From positions 1 through 12,960 of the forward strand of contig SKYD01000067.1 of assembly GCA_007128075.1 (NCBI GenBank): a stretch of 12,960 nucleotides of DNA, read 5' to 3'. Made by a program: the position numbers and the translations under genes. Position 1 is the first letter of the stretch. Each line of letters begins with the position of its first letter. Under the pieces are notes generated by a model, which did no database searches, was not told the DNA's origin, and saw only the letters and a list, made by a program, of their open reading frames with translations. Source of the stretch: Thiorhodovibrio sp. (GTDB lineage: Bacteria > Pseudomonadota > Gammaproteobacteria > Chromatiales > Chromatiaceae). Positions 12,531-12,960 of this stretch are shown one piece after another.

Positions 12531-12960
12531 TCAGCCAAAATCCGTTCCATCCGCTCAGGGGTGATGTCCACCCCGGTGGCTTCGTCTAATGTTGGCGGAA
12601 CCCCGCCCGCGCCGCATTCGACCTCGTGCTGACGAAATTCGCTGACATGGAACTTCGTCGGAGGAATGTCCCACTGTTGGCGCCGCTCTTTGACTCGACT
12701 TGGTTGGTCTTCCAGCTTACGCCCACAACCGCAGTAACCGATTGGGTGCACATCCACCACCTCATCGGGGTTCTCGACCATCCGTCGTGTCTGTCCGGGA
12801 TGACCCGGCTGACCGCCGCTTGGGCGCTCGCCGCGACGACGCGGTTGCGCCGGTTTTTTTCTAAACCCGTCCGAGGATGGCGGCTTGCTGGAATTGCGGC
12901 TGTTTTTCTTAACCTGACCCTCAAGCGCATCGACCCGCTGTTGCAACATTTCCAGCGCAG
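12527..12960 (-). pseudogene. IS66-family transposase, N-terminal fragment only (runs off right edge)
   Basis: The frame is open at the window edge (ALE before M at 12949) and ends at a TGA at 12527. The N-terminal coiled helix VDALEGQVKKNSRNSSKPPSSDG and the basic KKPAQPRRRGERPSGGQPGHPG are diagnostic of IS66 TnpC, followed by the start of its zinc-finger domain (YCGCGRK, residues 72-78 counted from M12949). The second half of the finger is damaged: VECGAGGVPP lacks the second Cys of the expected pair. Nothing after about residue 120 resembles IS66. A complete IS66 transposase is about 500 residues with a DDE core, absent here, so it cannot transpose. The final TGA overlaps the glycosyltransferase ATG. 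Confidence 0.8.
12558..12574. repeat. Short perfect hairpin inside the tail of the transposase fragment
   Basis: GGGGTG (12558-12563) and CACCCC (12569-12574) form a six-pair stem with a five-base loop, about 30 bases before the glycosyltransferase start. No U-tract follows on either strand, so it is not a plain terminator. It could affect glycosyltransferase translation or be chance in GC-rich sequence. Confidence 0.25.

Noticed and set aside
1..12960. CRISPR array, defence island, prophage or secondary-metabolite cluster
   Set aside because: No spaced direct repeats, no nuclease/NTPase defence modules, no phage structural genes and no NRPS/PKS domains are present; most genes belong to known housekeeping or envelope families.

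Overview
The window reads as chromosomal DNA of a gammaproteobacterium, moderately GC-rich and very densely packed. The pointers are a DUF945/YdgA-type protein, a BtuB receptor behind a cobalamin riboswitch, an LpxL-type lipid A acyltransferase, a Glk-family glucokinase and a DUF1840 protein. A BLUF blue-light receptor is compatible with a phototrophic or light-responsive lineage, for example near the purple sulfur bacteria, but that placement is inference. No rRNA, tRNA, CRISPR array or complete mobile element is visible.

Layout. (1) 1-397, minus: 5' part of ribulose-phosphate 3-epimerase, running off the left edge. (2) 398-737: non-coding, with an imperfect dyad and promoter-like sequences. 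(3) 738-1550, plus: an orphan family-3 periplasmic solute-binding protein. (4) 5840-1519, minus: BLUF photoreceptor and DUF1840 protein (overlapping), then a promoter, a cobalamin riboswitch with a translational expression platform, btuB, a 50-residue probable secreted peptide and a DUF945 protein. (5) 5839-7062, plus: an alkaline-phosphatase-superfamily hydrolase, head-to-head with BLUF with both start codons inside one CATG. (6) 9848-6989, minus: glucokinase, LpxL-like acyltransferase and a flippase-like (UPF0104/PF03706) membrane protein, each junction overlapping. (7) 9950-11568, plus: a class I methyltransferase and a DHH/DHHA1 phosphoesterase joined by ATGA. (8) 12530-11520, minus: a dolichyl-phosphate-mannose-synthase-like glycosyltransferase with two C-terminal membrane helices, fused by ATGA overlap to a truncated IS66-type transposase reading frame that runs off the right edge.

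How the parts fit. Region 4 is a B12-uptake operon: cobalamin binding to the leader should lower BtuB synthesis, and the sequence shows how, because the btuB Shine-Dalgarno and start codons have an exact complement upstream. Region 6 combines sugar phosphorylation with envelope lipid functions; the acyltransferase and flippase-like protein are probably translated together. No genes form an obvious defence or biosynthetic island. All three convergent gene pairs overlap at their 3' ends, and most same-strand junctions overlap too.

The least ordinary items are the btuB leader architecture, the small secreted peptide between btuB and DUF945, the shared-CATG divergent start, and the transposase remnant joined to the glycosyltransferase start.
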